34,556 bases of DNA, from assembly GCA_028281945.1 (NCBI GenBank), contig JANQIW010000006.1:1-34556 (forward strand), given 5' to 3'. The translations under genes and the position numbers were made by a program. Source of the stretch: Prochloraceae cyanobacterium PL24a_bin.78 (lineage in GTDB: Bacteria > Cyanobacteriota > Cyanobacteriia > Cyanobacteriales > JANQIW01). Below the pieces are notes generated by a model. That model worked only from the letters and a program-made list of their open reading frames with translations, had not been told where the DNA came from and made no database searches. Position 1 is the first letter of the stretch; each line of letters starts with the position of its first letter. Shown here piece by piece: positions 18,704-28,591 of this stretch.

Positions 18704-21700
18704 ATGAAAAATCAAACACAGATATCATCATTTTTACCAATACTATTATCAGCAATAAGTTTAGGAACATTTTTAAATGTGGGTAAAGCCCAAGCACAAC
18801 TCATCCCTGATAATACTTTAGGTTCAGAATCTTCCATAGTTGTACCACAAGATGCCTTGAATGACGTAATTGAAGGTGGTGCACAAAGAGGAAGCAATTT
18901 ATTTCAAAGTTTTTCTGAATTTAATGTAGGAGAAGGCAGAGGTGTAACTTTTGCTAATCCACCGGGTGTAGAAAATATCCTTAATCGCGTAACCGGCGGT
19001 AATCCTTCTAATATTTTCGGGAGATTAGGAGTGGCGGGAAATGCCAATTTATTTCTCATCAATCCCGCAGGAATAATCTTTGGTCCTAATGCTATTTTAG
19101 ATGTATCAGGCTCTTTCACTGCAACTACAGCCGATGGTTTCCAATTAGGAGAAGGTGGATTTTTTAGTGCTACCAATATAGCAGGTAGTAGTTTATTATC
19201 AGTGTCTCCTTCAGCATTGTTTTTTAATCAAGTAGCAGCCCAACAAACAGGTAATATAACAGTTAATTCATCTTTTAATAATTTATCAGCAGATAGCAAT
19301 CTTAGTTTACTTTCTACTAACAATATTTTCATAGAAAATCCTCTCAATTTACAAGCAGGAACAGGTAATATTGACTTAAAAGCAGATGTAGATGGGGATT
19401 TAACAGGAGATTTTATTGTTACAAATACTGCAAATACTATCGCTACCAATGGAAGAGATATAACTATTACAGGAGCAAATATAATTACAGGAGATATTGA
19501 TGGTGCTTCAGATACAGATGCAGGGAATATAACAATAGAAGCTAGTGGAAATATCTCAACAGGAAATTTATCTTCCGATATTTTTATTGTCCCTAGTACA
19601 GGAGATGGAGGTGCAATCACTCTAGAAGCAGATGGTGATATTACTACTGGAGATATTAGTTCATATACATATTCTTATGATTTGAATTCAGGAGATGGAG
19701 GTGCAATCACTCTCAATGCAGATGGTGATATCAATACTGGAAATCTTGATTCTCGATCATTCGCTGGCAATAATACAGGAAATGGAGGTGCAATAAGTTT
19801 AGAAGCAAATGGTGATATCAATACGGGGAATATCGACTCTCTAACATTTTCTTATTTTGGTGGTAGTGTAGCAGGAAATGGAGGTTCGATCAATCTCACC
19901 GCAGAGGGTAACATTAATACTGGAGGGTTTAACTCTCAATCGACTAGTACTTCTGGAATAGCAACAGATGGAGGTACAATCACTCTAGAAGCGGAAGGTG
20001 ATATTAATCCTGGAAATATCGATTCATCTTCTGTATCTGGAATCTCTAATGAAAATACAGGAAATGCAGGATCTATTAGTATTTCTTCAGGAAACAATAT
20101 AAATTTAACGAATGGCAATGTATTAGCTAGTGGACAAACAGCAGGAAGTATAACTATTGAAAGTGCAGAAAATATATCTGTACAGGGAATTTTGATCCAA
20201 AACATAAACTCTGGAACTGGCAATGGCGGGAATATTGAAATAACAACAAATTCATTATCAGTAACAAATAATGCTGAAATTTCAACAGTTACATTAGGAG
20301 AAGGAACAACTGGAAATGTCATTATTAATGCTACAGATTTTATCACTATAGATGAAAGTACTATAGCAACATCTTCAGGAACACCTACTGTCGATAATCA
20401 AATAGGTATTCAAGCCCCCGGAAATGCAGGAAATATCACAATTATCACACCACAATTATCTCTTCTTAATGGAGGACAAATTACAGCAAATACTTTTGGA
20501 ACAGGAAATGCAGGTAATATAAATATAACTGCAACTGAATCTATACTCTTAGATGGTTTTGGTTTTGGTGTTAATGATACACTTCAAGTAACTGCTTTAT
20601 TTAGCGCTACAATTAACGATGGTACTGGAGATGGGGGAAATATCGTGATAAATACTGACTCTATTATCGTAAGTAATCAGGCACAAATTAATACTAATAC
20701 TGAAGTAACTGGAAATGCCGGGAATATAACAATAAATGTAACTGAATCTATATCTTTAGACACTGGAAATATTAATAGTGCAGTGGTAGATGGTACTGGA
20801 AGTGCTGGTGATATAAACCTTAATGTTAGTGAAGGAAATCTATCTTTAACTAATGGAGGACAAATTGTTGTAACTACCCAAGGAGATGGTGATGCTGGTA
20901 ATGCTAATATTATTGCAGAATCTATTCTCTTAGATGGTTCTGGTACGATCTCAAATTTCAATGATGAAACAGGTATAGTTGAAGAAGAAGTGGTTAATAG
21001 TGGTATATCTAGTGAATCTTTAGGAGAAAATTCCCTAGGAAATGGAGGAACAATTAATATAGATACTGATTCTTTAACTATAAATGATGGAGGTTTTATT
21101 ACCGTTCAAGGTGAAGGATTAGGAGATGGAGGAGATATCGATATTAATGCTAGTGAAAATATAGAAATTACTGGTGGATTTATTAACAGTGATAGTACAG
21201 GAATAGGTACAGCAGGGAATATCAACATTACAACTACAGGAAATATCATTGGCAATGACGCTACCATAAGTGCCACATCATTACAAACAGGTGGAGGAGA
21301 TATAAATATTAATGCCAATGAAATCTTAGTAGAAAATAGTAGTTTAATAAGCACTAGCGTATTCAACGGAGATGGAGGCGGCGGAAATATCACCATCATC
21401 ACCGAACAATTTACCGCTTTAGAAGATAGCGATATCCTCGCAAATGCCATTGAAGGTGCAGGAGGCAATATTCTTATTGATGCAGATGCTTTAGTGGCTG
21501 ATGTATTTGCTAATGGAGGACCTGATAATAGTATAGATATCACTGATTTTGACTCATTCCAAGGAAATGGAACAGTTGATATCTCAGCATCTTCTGAATC
21601 AGGAGTAGATGGCACAGTAGATATACCTGATATTACCTTCCTAGAAAATTCCTTAATTGGTTTAGATGGAGGATTGGTAAATGCTGAACAAGTTGTAGCA

Positions 21701-22006
21701 GGAAGTTGTATCGCTCGCAAAACAGCCCAAAGAGGTACATTTGCCGTGACTGGAACCGATAGTTTACCTAATAATCCTTTTCAAAGGTTAATCGGAGAAT
21801 ATGAATTGACAGGAGTAAATAATATTGGTGGAGGAGTTAATAATGATTCTGTAGAAGCCAGTATTCCTGATAACTCTAGTTGGAAAATGGGAGATTCTGT
21901 AGTGGAAGCAGGCGGAATTATTGTCACTGATTCAGGAAAAGTTATGCTAGGAAGTATGTCTCAAGTAACAGAAATTGCCAAAGCTGATGATTTGGTTTGT
22001 AATTAA
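18704..22006 (+). CDS. TpsA exoprotein 1 (filamentous haemagglutinin-like)
   Basis: A 1100-residue TPS substrate. Signal peptide 1-31 (KAQA-QLIPD). The TPS (haemagglutination-activity) domain, about 35-185, carries NxFxxFSEFNVGEG-like and NPAGIIFG (120-127) motifs recognised by TpsB POTRAs. Residues 190-960 are parallel beta-helix repeats rich in GNI/GDI, T, N and S, with coils such as GGAITLEADGDITTGDI. The C-terminal domain has Cys1002 (GSCIARK) and Cys1099 (DLVCN), 97 residues apart. It is predicted to be secreted or surface-bound; adhesion is the usual role of the family. It is first of three tandem paralogues, 88 bp before the next. Its signal peptide and C-terminal domain differ from the other two, while its middle resembles the third. 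Confidence 0.92.
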   Translation: MKNQTQISSFLPILLSAISLGTFLNVGKAQAQLIPDNTLGSESSIVVPQDALNDVIEGGAQRGSNLFQSFSEFNVGEGRGVTFANPPGVENILNRVTGGNPSNIFGRLGVAGNANLFLINPAGIIFGPNAILDVSGSFTATTADGFQLGEGGFFSATNIAGSSLLSVSPSALFFNQVAAQQTGNITVNSSFNNLSADSNLSLLSTNNIFIENPLNLQAGTGNIDLKADVDGDLTGDFIVTNTANTIATNGRDITITGANIITGDIDGASDTDAGNITIEASGNISTGNLSSDIFIVPSTGDGGAITLEADGDITTGDISSYTYSYDLNSGDGGAITLNADGDINTGNLDSRSFAGNNTGNGGAISLEANGDINTGNIDSLTFSYFGGSVAGNGGSINLTAEGNINTGGFNSQSTSTSGIATDGGTITLEAEGDINPGNIDSSSVSGISNENTGNAGSISISSGNNINLTNGNVLASGQTAGSITIESAENISVQGILIQNINSGTGNGGNIEITTNSLSVTNNAEISTVTLGEGTTGNVIINATDFITIDESTIATSSGTPTVDNQIGIQAPGNAGNITIITPQLSLLNGGQITANTFGTGNAGNINITATESILLDGFGFGVNDTLQVTALFSATINDGTGDGGNIVINTDSIIVSNQAQINTNTEVTGNAGNITINVTESISLDTGNINSAVVDGTGSAGDINLNVSEGNLSLTNGGQIVVTTQGDGDAGNANIIAESILLDGSGTISNFNDETGIVEEEVVNSGISSESLGENSLGNGGTINIDTDSLTINDGGFITVQGEGLGDGGDIDINASENIEITGGFINSDSTGIGTAGNINITTTGNIIGNDATISATSLQTGGGDININANEILVENSSLISTSVFNGDGGGGNITIITEQFTALEDSDILANAIEGAGGNILIDADALVADVFANGGPDNSIDITDFDSFQGNGTVDISASSESGVDGTVDIPDITFLENSLIGLDGGLVNAEQVVAGSCIARKTAQRGTFAVTGTDSLPNNPFQRLIGEYELTGVNNIGGGVNNDSVEASIPDNSSWKMGDSVVEAGGIIVTDSGKVMLGSMSQVTEIAKADDLVCN

Positions 22007-22094
22007 AATTATCTAACTCCATGAATAATCGGTACATCTTGATTGATAATGGAGTACAATATTTATAATAAGCTCAAATTTCCGTCCTGATTCC

Positions 22095-25000
22095 ATGAAA
22101 AAAAAATATTTATCCTTACTAATACTGAGAATACCTAAAATAATTTCTTGGCTTTCAATCATAATATTGTTCAAACTAGAAGCCAAAGCACAGCTAATCC
22201 CTGATAACACTTTAGGTTCAGAATCTTCCATAGTTGTACCACAAGACGCCCTCAATGATGTAATTGAAGGTGGTGCACAAAGAGGAAGCAATTTATTTCA
22301 AAGTTTTTCTGAATTTAATGTAGGAGAAGGCAGGGGGGTAACTTTCGCTAATCCACCGGGAGTAGAAAATATCCTCAATCGCGTAACTGGTGGTAATCCT
22401 TCTAATATTTTCGGCAGATTAGGAGTGGCGGGAGGTGCCAATTTATTTCTCATCAATCCCGCAGGAATAATCTTTGGTCCTAATGCTATTTTAGATGTAT
22501 CCGGCTCTTTTACTGCAACTACAGCAGATGGTTTCCAGTTAGGAGAGGGAAGTTTTTTTAGTGCTACTAATATTCCAGGCAGTAGTTTATTATCAGTGTC
22601 TCCTTCGGCATTGTTTTTTAATCAGGTAGCCGCCCAACAAACAGGCAATATAATAGTTAATTCATCTCTCAATAATTTGTCAGGAGATAGCAATCTCACT
22701 TTACTTTCTACTAATAATATTTTTATAGAAAATACACTAGATTTACAACGAGGTATTGGTACTATTGAATTCAAAGCAGATGTAGATGGGGATTTAACAG
22801 GAGATTTTATCGTTACAGATACCACAAATACTATTTTTACCAATGGAAGAGATATAAATATTGAAGGTAATAATTTAGTTACAGGTGATATCGATACATC
22901 ATCAGATTTAGGAGGAGGAAATATTTCCCTAACGGCAGGAGTAGGTGGAGATATTAGTTCAGGGGATATTGACTCTTCTTCGTTTGTAGGAGAAGGAGGA
23001 TTTATTGTTTTAGAAGCTGATGGGGATATTAGTTCAGGGGCTATTGACTCTTCTTCGCTTGTAGGAGAACCAGGATTTATTATTTTGGAAGCTGATGGGG
23101 ATATTAGTTCAGGGGATATTGATTCCTCTTCTTATATAGGGAAGGGTGGAGTGGTAACACTAGAAGCAGGAGGAGATGTGAATTTAACCTCTGTTTCTTC
23201 TCTTTCTTCTAATGGAGGAGATGGAGGTGCAATTACAATACAGGCAGGAGGAGATGTTGATTTAAACTCTGTTTCTTCTCTTTCTTCTAATGGAGGAGAT
23301 GGAGGTGCAATTACAATCCAGGCAGGAGGTAATATTAGTTCAGAATATATTGGTTCAACTTCAGGAGAAAAAAATGGAGGTGCCATCACAATAGAAGCAG
23401 GAGGCGATATTAATTCAGAATTCATTACTTCTTTCTCTTATGTAGGGACGGCAGGAGCAATAACAATAGAGGCAGAAGGTGATATTAATTCAGGAATTAT
23501 AGACTTATCAACTTATGACGGAGATGCAGGAGCAATAACAATAGAGGCAGAAGGTGATATTAATTCAGGGCTAATTACATCTTTTTCTTTAGAAGGAGAT
23601 GCAGGAGCAATAACAATCCAAGCAGAAGGTGATATTAATTTAGGATTGATTGCCGCCTTTTCATTTGCAGATATAGGAAATACCTCTACAGGAGATTCAG
23701 AATTATCAACAGGAGGTAATATTTCTGTTAAGTCTGGAGGTAATATCAGTATAAAAGACGGAGGACTTGTTTCGGATGGGGGAATACAAGGTAGTATTAT
23801 TGTTGAAAGTGCAGGAAATGTAGTTATAGAAAAAGGAAATATTGAAAATATTAAATTCGGCGTTGAAAATATTGACTCGGAAAATCTTACCAATATTGAA
23901 ATAAAAGCTAACTCATTAGTACTAAAAAATGGTTCGGTAATTCAAATAGGCTCTTTACAATTAGGAACACCCAGTGATATAATTATCAAGACGACAGATT
24001 CCATTACCATCAATGATAGTATCATAAGTAGTTCAGTCCTAAATTTAACTTCACTTGAAGATACAATTGATCAAATTATAGACGCATTTACCTTCTTGTC
24101 AGTACCAGAAAGTTTAGAAAGTCTAGAAATACCAGAGATTGAAAGTACTGGTGATTCAGGAAATATTACCATTACCACACCACAATTATCTGTAATGAAT
24201 GGCGCACAAATCGAAGCCAGTACTTTAACTTCTGGAAATGCAGGTAATATTAGTATAACAACTACGGAGTCCATAATTTTAGATAACACTGATAAATCTG
24301 AAACTTTAACAGGGATATTTAGTAATAGTATTGGAGGGGGAACAGGGGATGGAGGAAATATTACCATCGAAACTGAATCCATAACTATAAAAAATGGAGC
24401 ACAAATCGGAGTTAATAGCGAAGATGCTGGTGATGCAGGTAGTATCGAAGTTAAGGCAACCAACTCCATCCTTATTGAAAGTGGAGAAATTTTAAGTAAT
24501 AGCACTGGAAGTGGTATAGCAGGAGATATTGATCTTACAGCAAGTCAAGATATTAATAGCATTAATAGTACAGTCAATGCTACCTCCTTAGAAACAGGTG
24601 GAGGAAATATTAATTTTACTGCCAATAACATTGAACTAGAAAACATTAATTTTGGTACTGAAGTATTTAATGCCACAGGAGGCGGCGGCGATATCGAAAT
24701 CAATGCTAATGTTTTTATTGCCTTGGGAAATAGCAATTTTTCTGCAAGTGCCATTGAAGGAGAAGGGGGGAATATTCTTATTAATGCAGATGTGTTTCTT
24801 GTTGATGAAGCCGTGAGTCTTGATGCCTCCGCTGGGATTGAAATCAGTGGTAGATTGAACATACTACCTGAAGTTAATGCAGAAAGCAAGTTAACTAATT
24901 CACAACAAATCCTTGCTAATAGTTGTCTAGCAAGAAAAGGAAGGCAACAAAATAGCTTTACGGTTACGGGGGTAGATACTTTACCAGTATTACCCTACCA

Positions 25001-25223
25001 AAGACAAATTGGACAATTTAGGGTAACAGATGTTAGTAATATCGGTAATCAAAACACAATTGTTTCACCCATAGAGAATCAACCTACAACTGCTCAATGG
25101 AAAATTGGAGATGCAGTGGAAGAAGCAGGAGGGATTATTATTAGTGACTCTGGTAAAATTATGTTAGGTAGTATGGCTCAAGTAACAGAAATTGCCAAAG
25201 CTGATGATTTAATCTGTCATTAA
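22095..25223 (+). CDS. TpsA exoprotein 2 (filamentous haemagglutinin-like)
   Basis: A 1042-residue paralogue with an N-terminal TPS domain almost identical to its neighbours. Signal peptide to about residue 32 (AKA-QLIPD). The middle is distinct: from 22946 to 23664 about ten coils of 25-26 residues of the form GDINSG(x)I...GGAITIEA are stacked. Two of them, offset by 78 bp, are nearly identical in DNA from 23191 and 23269. A later stretch without coil pattern (24011-24155) looks like a loop leaving the helix. The C-terminal domain carries Cys944 (NSCLARKG) and Cys1041 (DLICH). Its leader and C-terminus match TpsA3. The flanking 88-bp spacers on both sides are duplicates of each other. Confidence 0.92.
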   Translation: MKKKYLSLLILRIPKIISWLSIIILFKLEAKAQLIPDNTLGSESSIVVPQDALNDVIEGGAQRGSNLFQSFSEFNVGEGRGVTFANPPGVENILNRVTGGNPSNIFGRLGVAGGANLFLINPAGIIFGPNAILDVSGSFTATTADGFQLGEGSFFSATNIPGSSLLSVSPSALFFNQVAAQQTGNIIVNSSLNNLSGDSNLTLLSTNNIFIENTLDLQRGIGTIEFKADVDGDLTGDFIVTDTTNTIFTNGRDINIEGNNLVTGDIDTSSDLGGGNISLTAGVGGDISSGDIDSSSFVGEGGFIVLEADGDISSGAIDSSSLVGEPGFIILEADGDISSGDIDSSSYIGKGGVVTLEAGGDVNLTSVSSLSSNGGDGGAITIQAGGDVDLNSVSSLSSNGGDGGAITIQAGGNISSEYIGSTSGEKNGGAITIEAGGDINSEFITSFSYVGTAGAITIEAEGDINSGIIDLSTYDGDAGAITIEAEGDINSGLITSFSLEGDAGAITIQAEGDINLGLIAAFSFADIGNTSTGDSELSTGGNISVKSGGNISIKDGGLVSDGGIQGSIIVESAGNVVIEKGNIENIKFGVENIDSENLTNIEIKANSLVLKNGSVIQIGSLQLGTPSDIIIKTTDSITINDSIISSSVLNLTSLEDTIDQIIDAFTFLSVPESLESLEIPEIESTGDSGNITITTPQLSVMNGAQIEASTLTSGNAGNISITTTESIILDNTDKSETLTGIFSNSIGGGTGDGGNITIETESITIKNGAQIGVNSEDAGDAGSIEVKATNSILIESGEILSNSTGSGIAGDIDLTASQDINSINSTVNATSLETGGGNINFTANNIELENINFGTEVFNATGGGGDIEINANVFIALGNSNFSASAIEGEGGNILINADVFLVDEAVSLDASAGIEISGRLNILPEVNAESKLTNSQQILANSCLARKGRQQNSFTVTGVDTLPVLPYQRQIGQFRVTDVSNIGNQNTIVSPIENQPTTAQWKIGDAVEEAGGIIISDSGKIMLGSMAQVTEIAKADDLICH

Positions 25224-25311
25224 AATTATCTAACTCCATGAATAATCAGTACATCTTAGTTTATAATTCAGGATAATATTTATAATAAGCTCAAATTTCC
25301 GTCCTGATTCC
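25224..25311. repeat. Duplicated 88-bp intergenic spacer (also 22007-22094)
   Basis: The spacers before TpsA2 and TpsA3 are both 88 bp and near-identical. Both start AATTATCTAACTCCATGAAT and end AGCTCAAATTTCCGTCCTGA followed by TTCC and the ATG. Neither has a recognisable Shine-Dalgarno. The duplication unit therefore included leader and gene. Confidence 0.85.
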
Positions 25312-28300
25312 ATGAAAAAAAAATATTTATCCTTACTAATCCCCGGAATAATTTCTTGGTTTTCAATCATTATATTGTTCAAACTAGAAGCATCTGCACA
25401 GCTAATCCCTGACAACACTTTAGGTTCAGAACGTTCCATAGTTGTACCACTTGATGCTTCTAACGATTTAATCGAAGGTGGTGCACAAAGAGGAAGCAAT
25501 TTATTCCAAAGTTTTTCTGAATTTAATGTGGGAGAAGGCAGAGGGGTAACTTTTGCCAATCCACCAGGTGTAGAAAATATCCTCAATCGCGTCACTGGTG
25601 GCAATCCTTCTAATATTTTCGGGAGATTAGGTGTGGCAGGAAATGCCAATTTATTTCTCATCAATCCCGCAGGAATAATCTTTGGTCCCAATGCTATTTT
25701 AGATGTATCAGGCTCTTTCACTGCAACTACAGCAGATGGTTTCCAATTAGGAGAAGGTGGATTTTTTAGTGCTACCAATATTCTAGGTAGTAGTTTATTA
25801 TCCGTATCTCCTTCGGCATTGTTTTTTAATCAGGTAGCCGTCCAACAAACAGGTAATATAACAGTTAATTCATCTTTTAATAATTTATCAGGAGATAGCA
25901 ATCTCACTTTACTTTCTACTAATAATATCTTTATAGAAAATCCTCTCAATTTACAAGCAGGAACAGGTAATATTGACTTAAAAGCAGATGTAGATGGGAA
26001 TTTAACAGGAGATTTTATCGTTACAAATACTGCAAATACTATCGCTACTAATGGAAGAGATATAACCATTACAGGGGTAAATATAATCCTAGGAGATATT
26101 GATGGTGCTTCAGATACAGATACAGGGGATATTACTTTAAATGCCAGTGGAAATATCTCAACAGGAAATTTATCTTCCGATCTCTATTCTGGGCTTTATG
26201 GTGATAATACAGGAGATGGAGGTGCAATCACTTTAGAAGCAGATGGTGATATTACTACTGGAAATCTTAGTTCATATACATACTCTTATGATTTGAATTC
26301 AGGAGATGGAGGTGCAATCACTTTAGAAGCAGATGGTGATATCAATACTGGAAACCTTGATTCTCGATCGTATGCTGGTAACAATACAGGAGATGGAGGT
26401 GCGATAACCTTAGAAGCAGATGGTGATATCAATACTGGAAATATCGACTCTCTAACATTTTCTTATTTTAGTGGTAGTGTAGCAGGAAATGGAGGTTCCA
26501 TCAATCTCACAGCAGAGGGTGACATTAATACAGGAGGGTTTGTTGACTCTCGCTCTACTACTACTTCTGGAATAGCAACAGATGGAGGTGCAATCACTCT
26601 AGAAGCAGGGGGTGATATTAATCCTAGCAATATCGATTCATCTTCTGTATCTGGAATATCTAATGAAAATACAGGAAATGCAGGATCTATTAGTATTTTG
26701 TCAGGAAACAATATAAATTTAACGAATGGTAATGTATTAGCTAATGGACAAACAGCAGGGAATATAACTCTTGAAAGTAGCGGAAATATATCTCTAGAAG
26801 GAACTACAATTCAAAGCATAAACTCTGGAGTGGGAAGTGGAGGGAATATTGAAATAACAACGAGTTCTTTAATACTAACAAATAATTCTGGAATTGAAGT
26901 ATTTACCGGAGAGGGAGGAGTATTGATTGATATTTTGATCAATGCAACAGATTCAGTAACCATAGATGAAAGTATAGTCAGTACAATTTTTGCAACTCCT
27001 TTGACAACTCCTGTGGAAGCTCCAAATATTATTCCTGAAGATATGGGAGATTCTGTAGATCCAATTCCTCCTTCCGTGGAAGGAAATTCAGGAAATATTA
27101 TAATTATGACATCACAATTATCTGTTCTTAATGGAGGGCAAATTATAGCAAGTACTTTTGGAACAGGAAATGCCGGTGATATAAATATAATTGGAGCTGA
27201 ATCAATAGTATTAGATGGTTTTGGCTTTAGTTTTGGTTTTGGTGATACACTTCAACTAAGTGGTTTATTTAGCGCTAGTATTGATGGTAGTACTGGAAAT
27301 GGAGGAAATATCGTGATAGATACTGACTCTATTATCGTAAGTAATCAAGCACAAATTAATACTAATACAGAAGAAACTGGAAATGCAGGGAATATAACCA
27401 TTGATGCAACTGAATCTATATCTATAGAGACAGGAAATATTAGTAGTGCAGTTCTAGATGGATCTGGAAATGCTGGTGATATAAACCTTAATGTTAGTGA
27501 AGGAAATCTATCTTTAACTAATGGAGGACAAATTATTGTAAATACGGAAGGAGATGGTAATGCTGGTAATGCTAATATTACTGCAGAATCTATTGTCTTA
27601 GATGGTACAGGTACGATTTTAAATTTCAATGATGAGACAGGTATAGTTGAGGAAAATGTTGTTAATAGTGGGATATTTAGTGAATCTTTAGGAGAAAATA
27701 CAAAAGGAGATGGTGGAATAATTGAGATCAATACCGGTTCTTTAACAGTAAATAATGAAGGTATTATTAGCGTAGTTAATGAAGGCGAAGGAGATGGGGG
27801 AAATATAAATATTAATTCTAGTGAGAATATACAAGTTAATAACGGGGCAATTTTAAGTAATAGTACTGGAGATGGTGCAGCAGGAGATATTACTTTAACA
27901 GCAACTCAAGATATCAATAGCATTAATAGTACAGTCAATGCCACTTCAGAAACAGGAGGAGGAAATATTAATTTCACTGCCAATAACATTGAACTAGAAA
28001 ACATTAATTTTGGTACTGAAGTATTTAATGCCACAGGTGGTGGTGGAAATATCATTATCATTGCCGATGTTTTTACCGCCTTGGGAAATAGCAATTTTTC
28101 TGCAAGTGCCATTGAAGGAGAAGGGGGGAATATTGTTATCAATGCAGATGCCTTTCTCGTTGATCAAGCTGTGAGTATTGATGCAACCGCTGGGATCGAA
28201 ATCAGTGGGAAATTGAGTTTTATACTCGAAGTGGATGCAGACAGCAAGTTAACTAATTCACAACAAATCCTTAGTAATAGTTGTCTAGCAAGAAAAGGAA

Positions 28301-28590
28301 GACAACGAAATAGCTTTACGGTTACGGGGGTAGATACTTTACCAGTATTACCCTACCAAAGACAAATCGGGCAATTTAGGGTAACAGATGTCAGTGATAT
28401 CGGTAATCAAAACACAATTACTTCACCCATAGAGAATCAACCTACAACTGCTCAATGGAAAATTGGAGATGCAGTGGAGGAAGCAGGAGGGATTATTATT
28501 AGTGATTCTGGTAAAATTATGTTAGGTAGTATGGAACAGGTAACAAAAATTGCCAAAGCTGATGATTTAATCTGTAATTATATTGAGTAA
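25312..28590 (+). CDS. TpsA exoprotein 3, mosaic of TpsA1 and TpsA2
   Basis: A 1092-residue paralogue. Signal peptide to about 29 (ASA-QLIPD), like TpsA2 but three residues shorter. The TPS domain is near-identical in all three proteins. From about 25930 to 27840 it follows TpsA1 (for example ENPLNLQAGTGNIDLKADVD and SSYTYSYDLNSGDGG). After about 27850 it follows TpsA2 (ILSNSTG, TQDINSINSTVNATS, NSCLARKG). A Pro-rich insertion about 26972-27090 is its own. Cysteines 991 and 1088 repeat the 97-residue spacing. The stop comes three codons later than in TpsA2, giving an NYIE tail, and is one base before the cyclase ATG. Function is as for TpsA1. Confidence 0.92.
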   Translation: MKKKYLSLLIPGIISWFSIIILFKLEASAQLIPDNTLGSERSIVVPLDASNDLIEGGAQRGSNLFQSFSEFNVGEGRGVTFANPPGVENILNRVTGGNPSNIFGRLGVAGNANLFLINPAGIIFGPNAILDVSGSFTATTADGFQLGEGGFFSATNILGSSLLSVSPSALFFNQVAVQQTGNITVNSSFNNLSGDSNLTLLSTNNIFIENPLNLQAGTGNIDLKADVDGNLTGDFIVTNTANTIATNGRDITITGVNIILGDIDGASDTDTGDITLNASGNISTGNLSSDLYSGLYGDNTGDGGAITLEADGDITTGNLSSYTYSYDLNSGDGGAITLEADGDINTGNLDSRSYAGNNTGDGGAITLEADGDINTGNIDSLTFSYFSGSVAGNGGSINLTAEGDINTGGFVDSRSTTTSGIATDGGAITLEAGGDINPSNIDSSSVSGISNENTGNAGSISILSGNNINLTNGNVLANGQTAGNITLESSGNISLEGTTIQSINSGVGSGGNIEITTSSLILTNNSGIEVFTGEGGVLIDILINATDSVTIDESIVSTIFATPLTTPVEAPNIIPEDMGDSVDPIPPSVEGNSGNIIIMTSQLSVLNGGQIIASTFGTGNAGDINIIGAESIVLDGFGFSFGFGDTLQLSGLFSASIDGSTGNGGNIVIDTDSIIVSNQAQINTNTEETGNAGNITIDATESISIETGNISSAVLDGSGNAGDINLNVSEGNLSLTNGGQIIVNTEGDGNAGNANITAESIVLDGTGTILNFNDETGIVEENVVNSGIFSESLGENTKGDGGIIEINTGSLTVNNEGIISVVNEGEGDGGNININSSENIQVNNGAILSNSTGDGAAGDITLTATQDINSINSTVNATSETGGGNINFTANNIELENINFGTEVFNATGGGGNIIIIADVFTALGNSNFSASAIEGEGGNIVINADAFLVDQAVSIDATAGIEISGKLSFILEVDADSKLTNSQQILSNSCLARKGRQRNSFTVTGVDTLPVLPYQRQIGQFRVTDVSDIGNQNTITSPIENQPTTAQWKIGDAVEEAGGIIISDSGKIMLGSMEQVTKIAKADDLICNYIE

Positions 28591-28591
28591 T

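Noticed and set aside
21106..21720. 204-residue minus-strand ORF inside TpsA1 (and similar ones in TpsA2 and TpsA3)
   Set aside because: Antisense shadows created by the regular codon pattern of beta-helix repeats; they lack ribosome sites and family motifs.
25230..25778. 182-residue minus-strand ORF over the TpsA3 N-terminus
   Set aside because: Near-identical antisense frames occur over all three tpsA starts because the coding strand is conserved; no independent signal.
28583..28591. TTG start for the CHASE2 cyclase
   Set aside because: It overlaps the tpsA3 stop and adds only three residues; ATG at 28592 is one base after that stop and fits coupling better.
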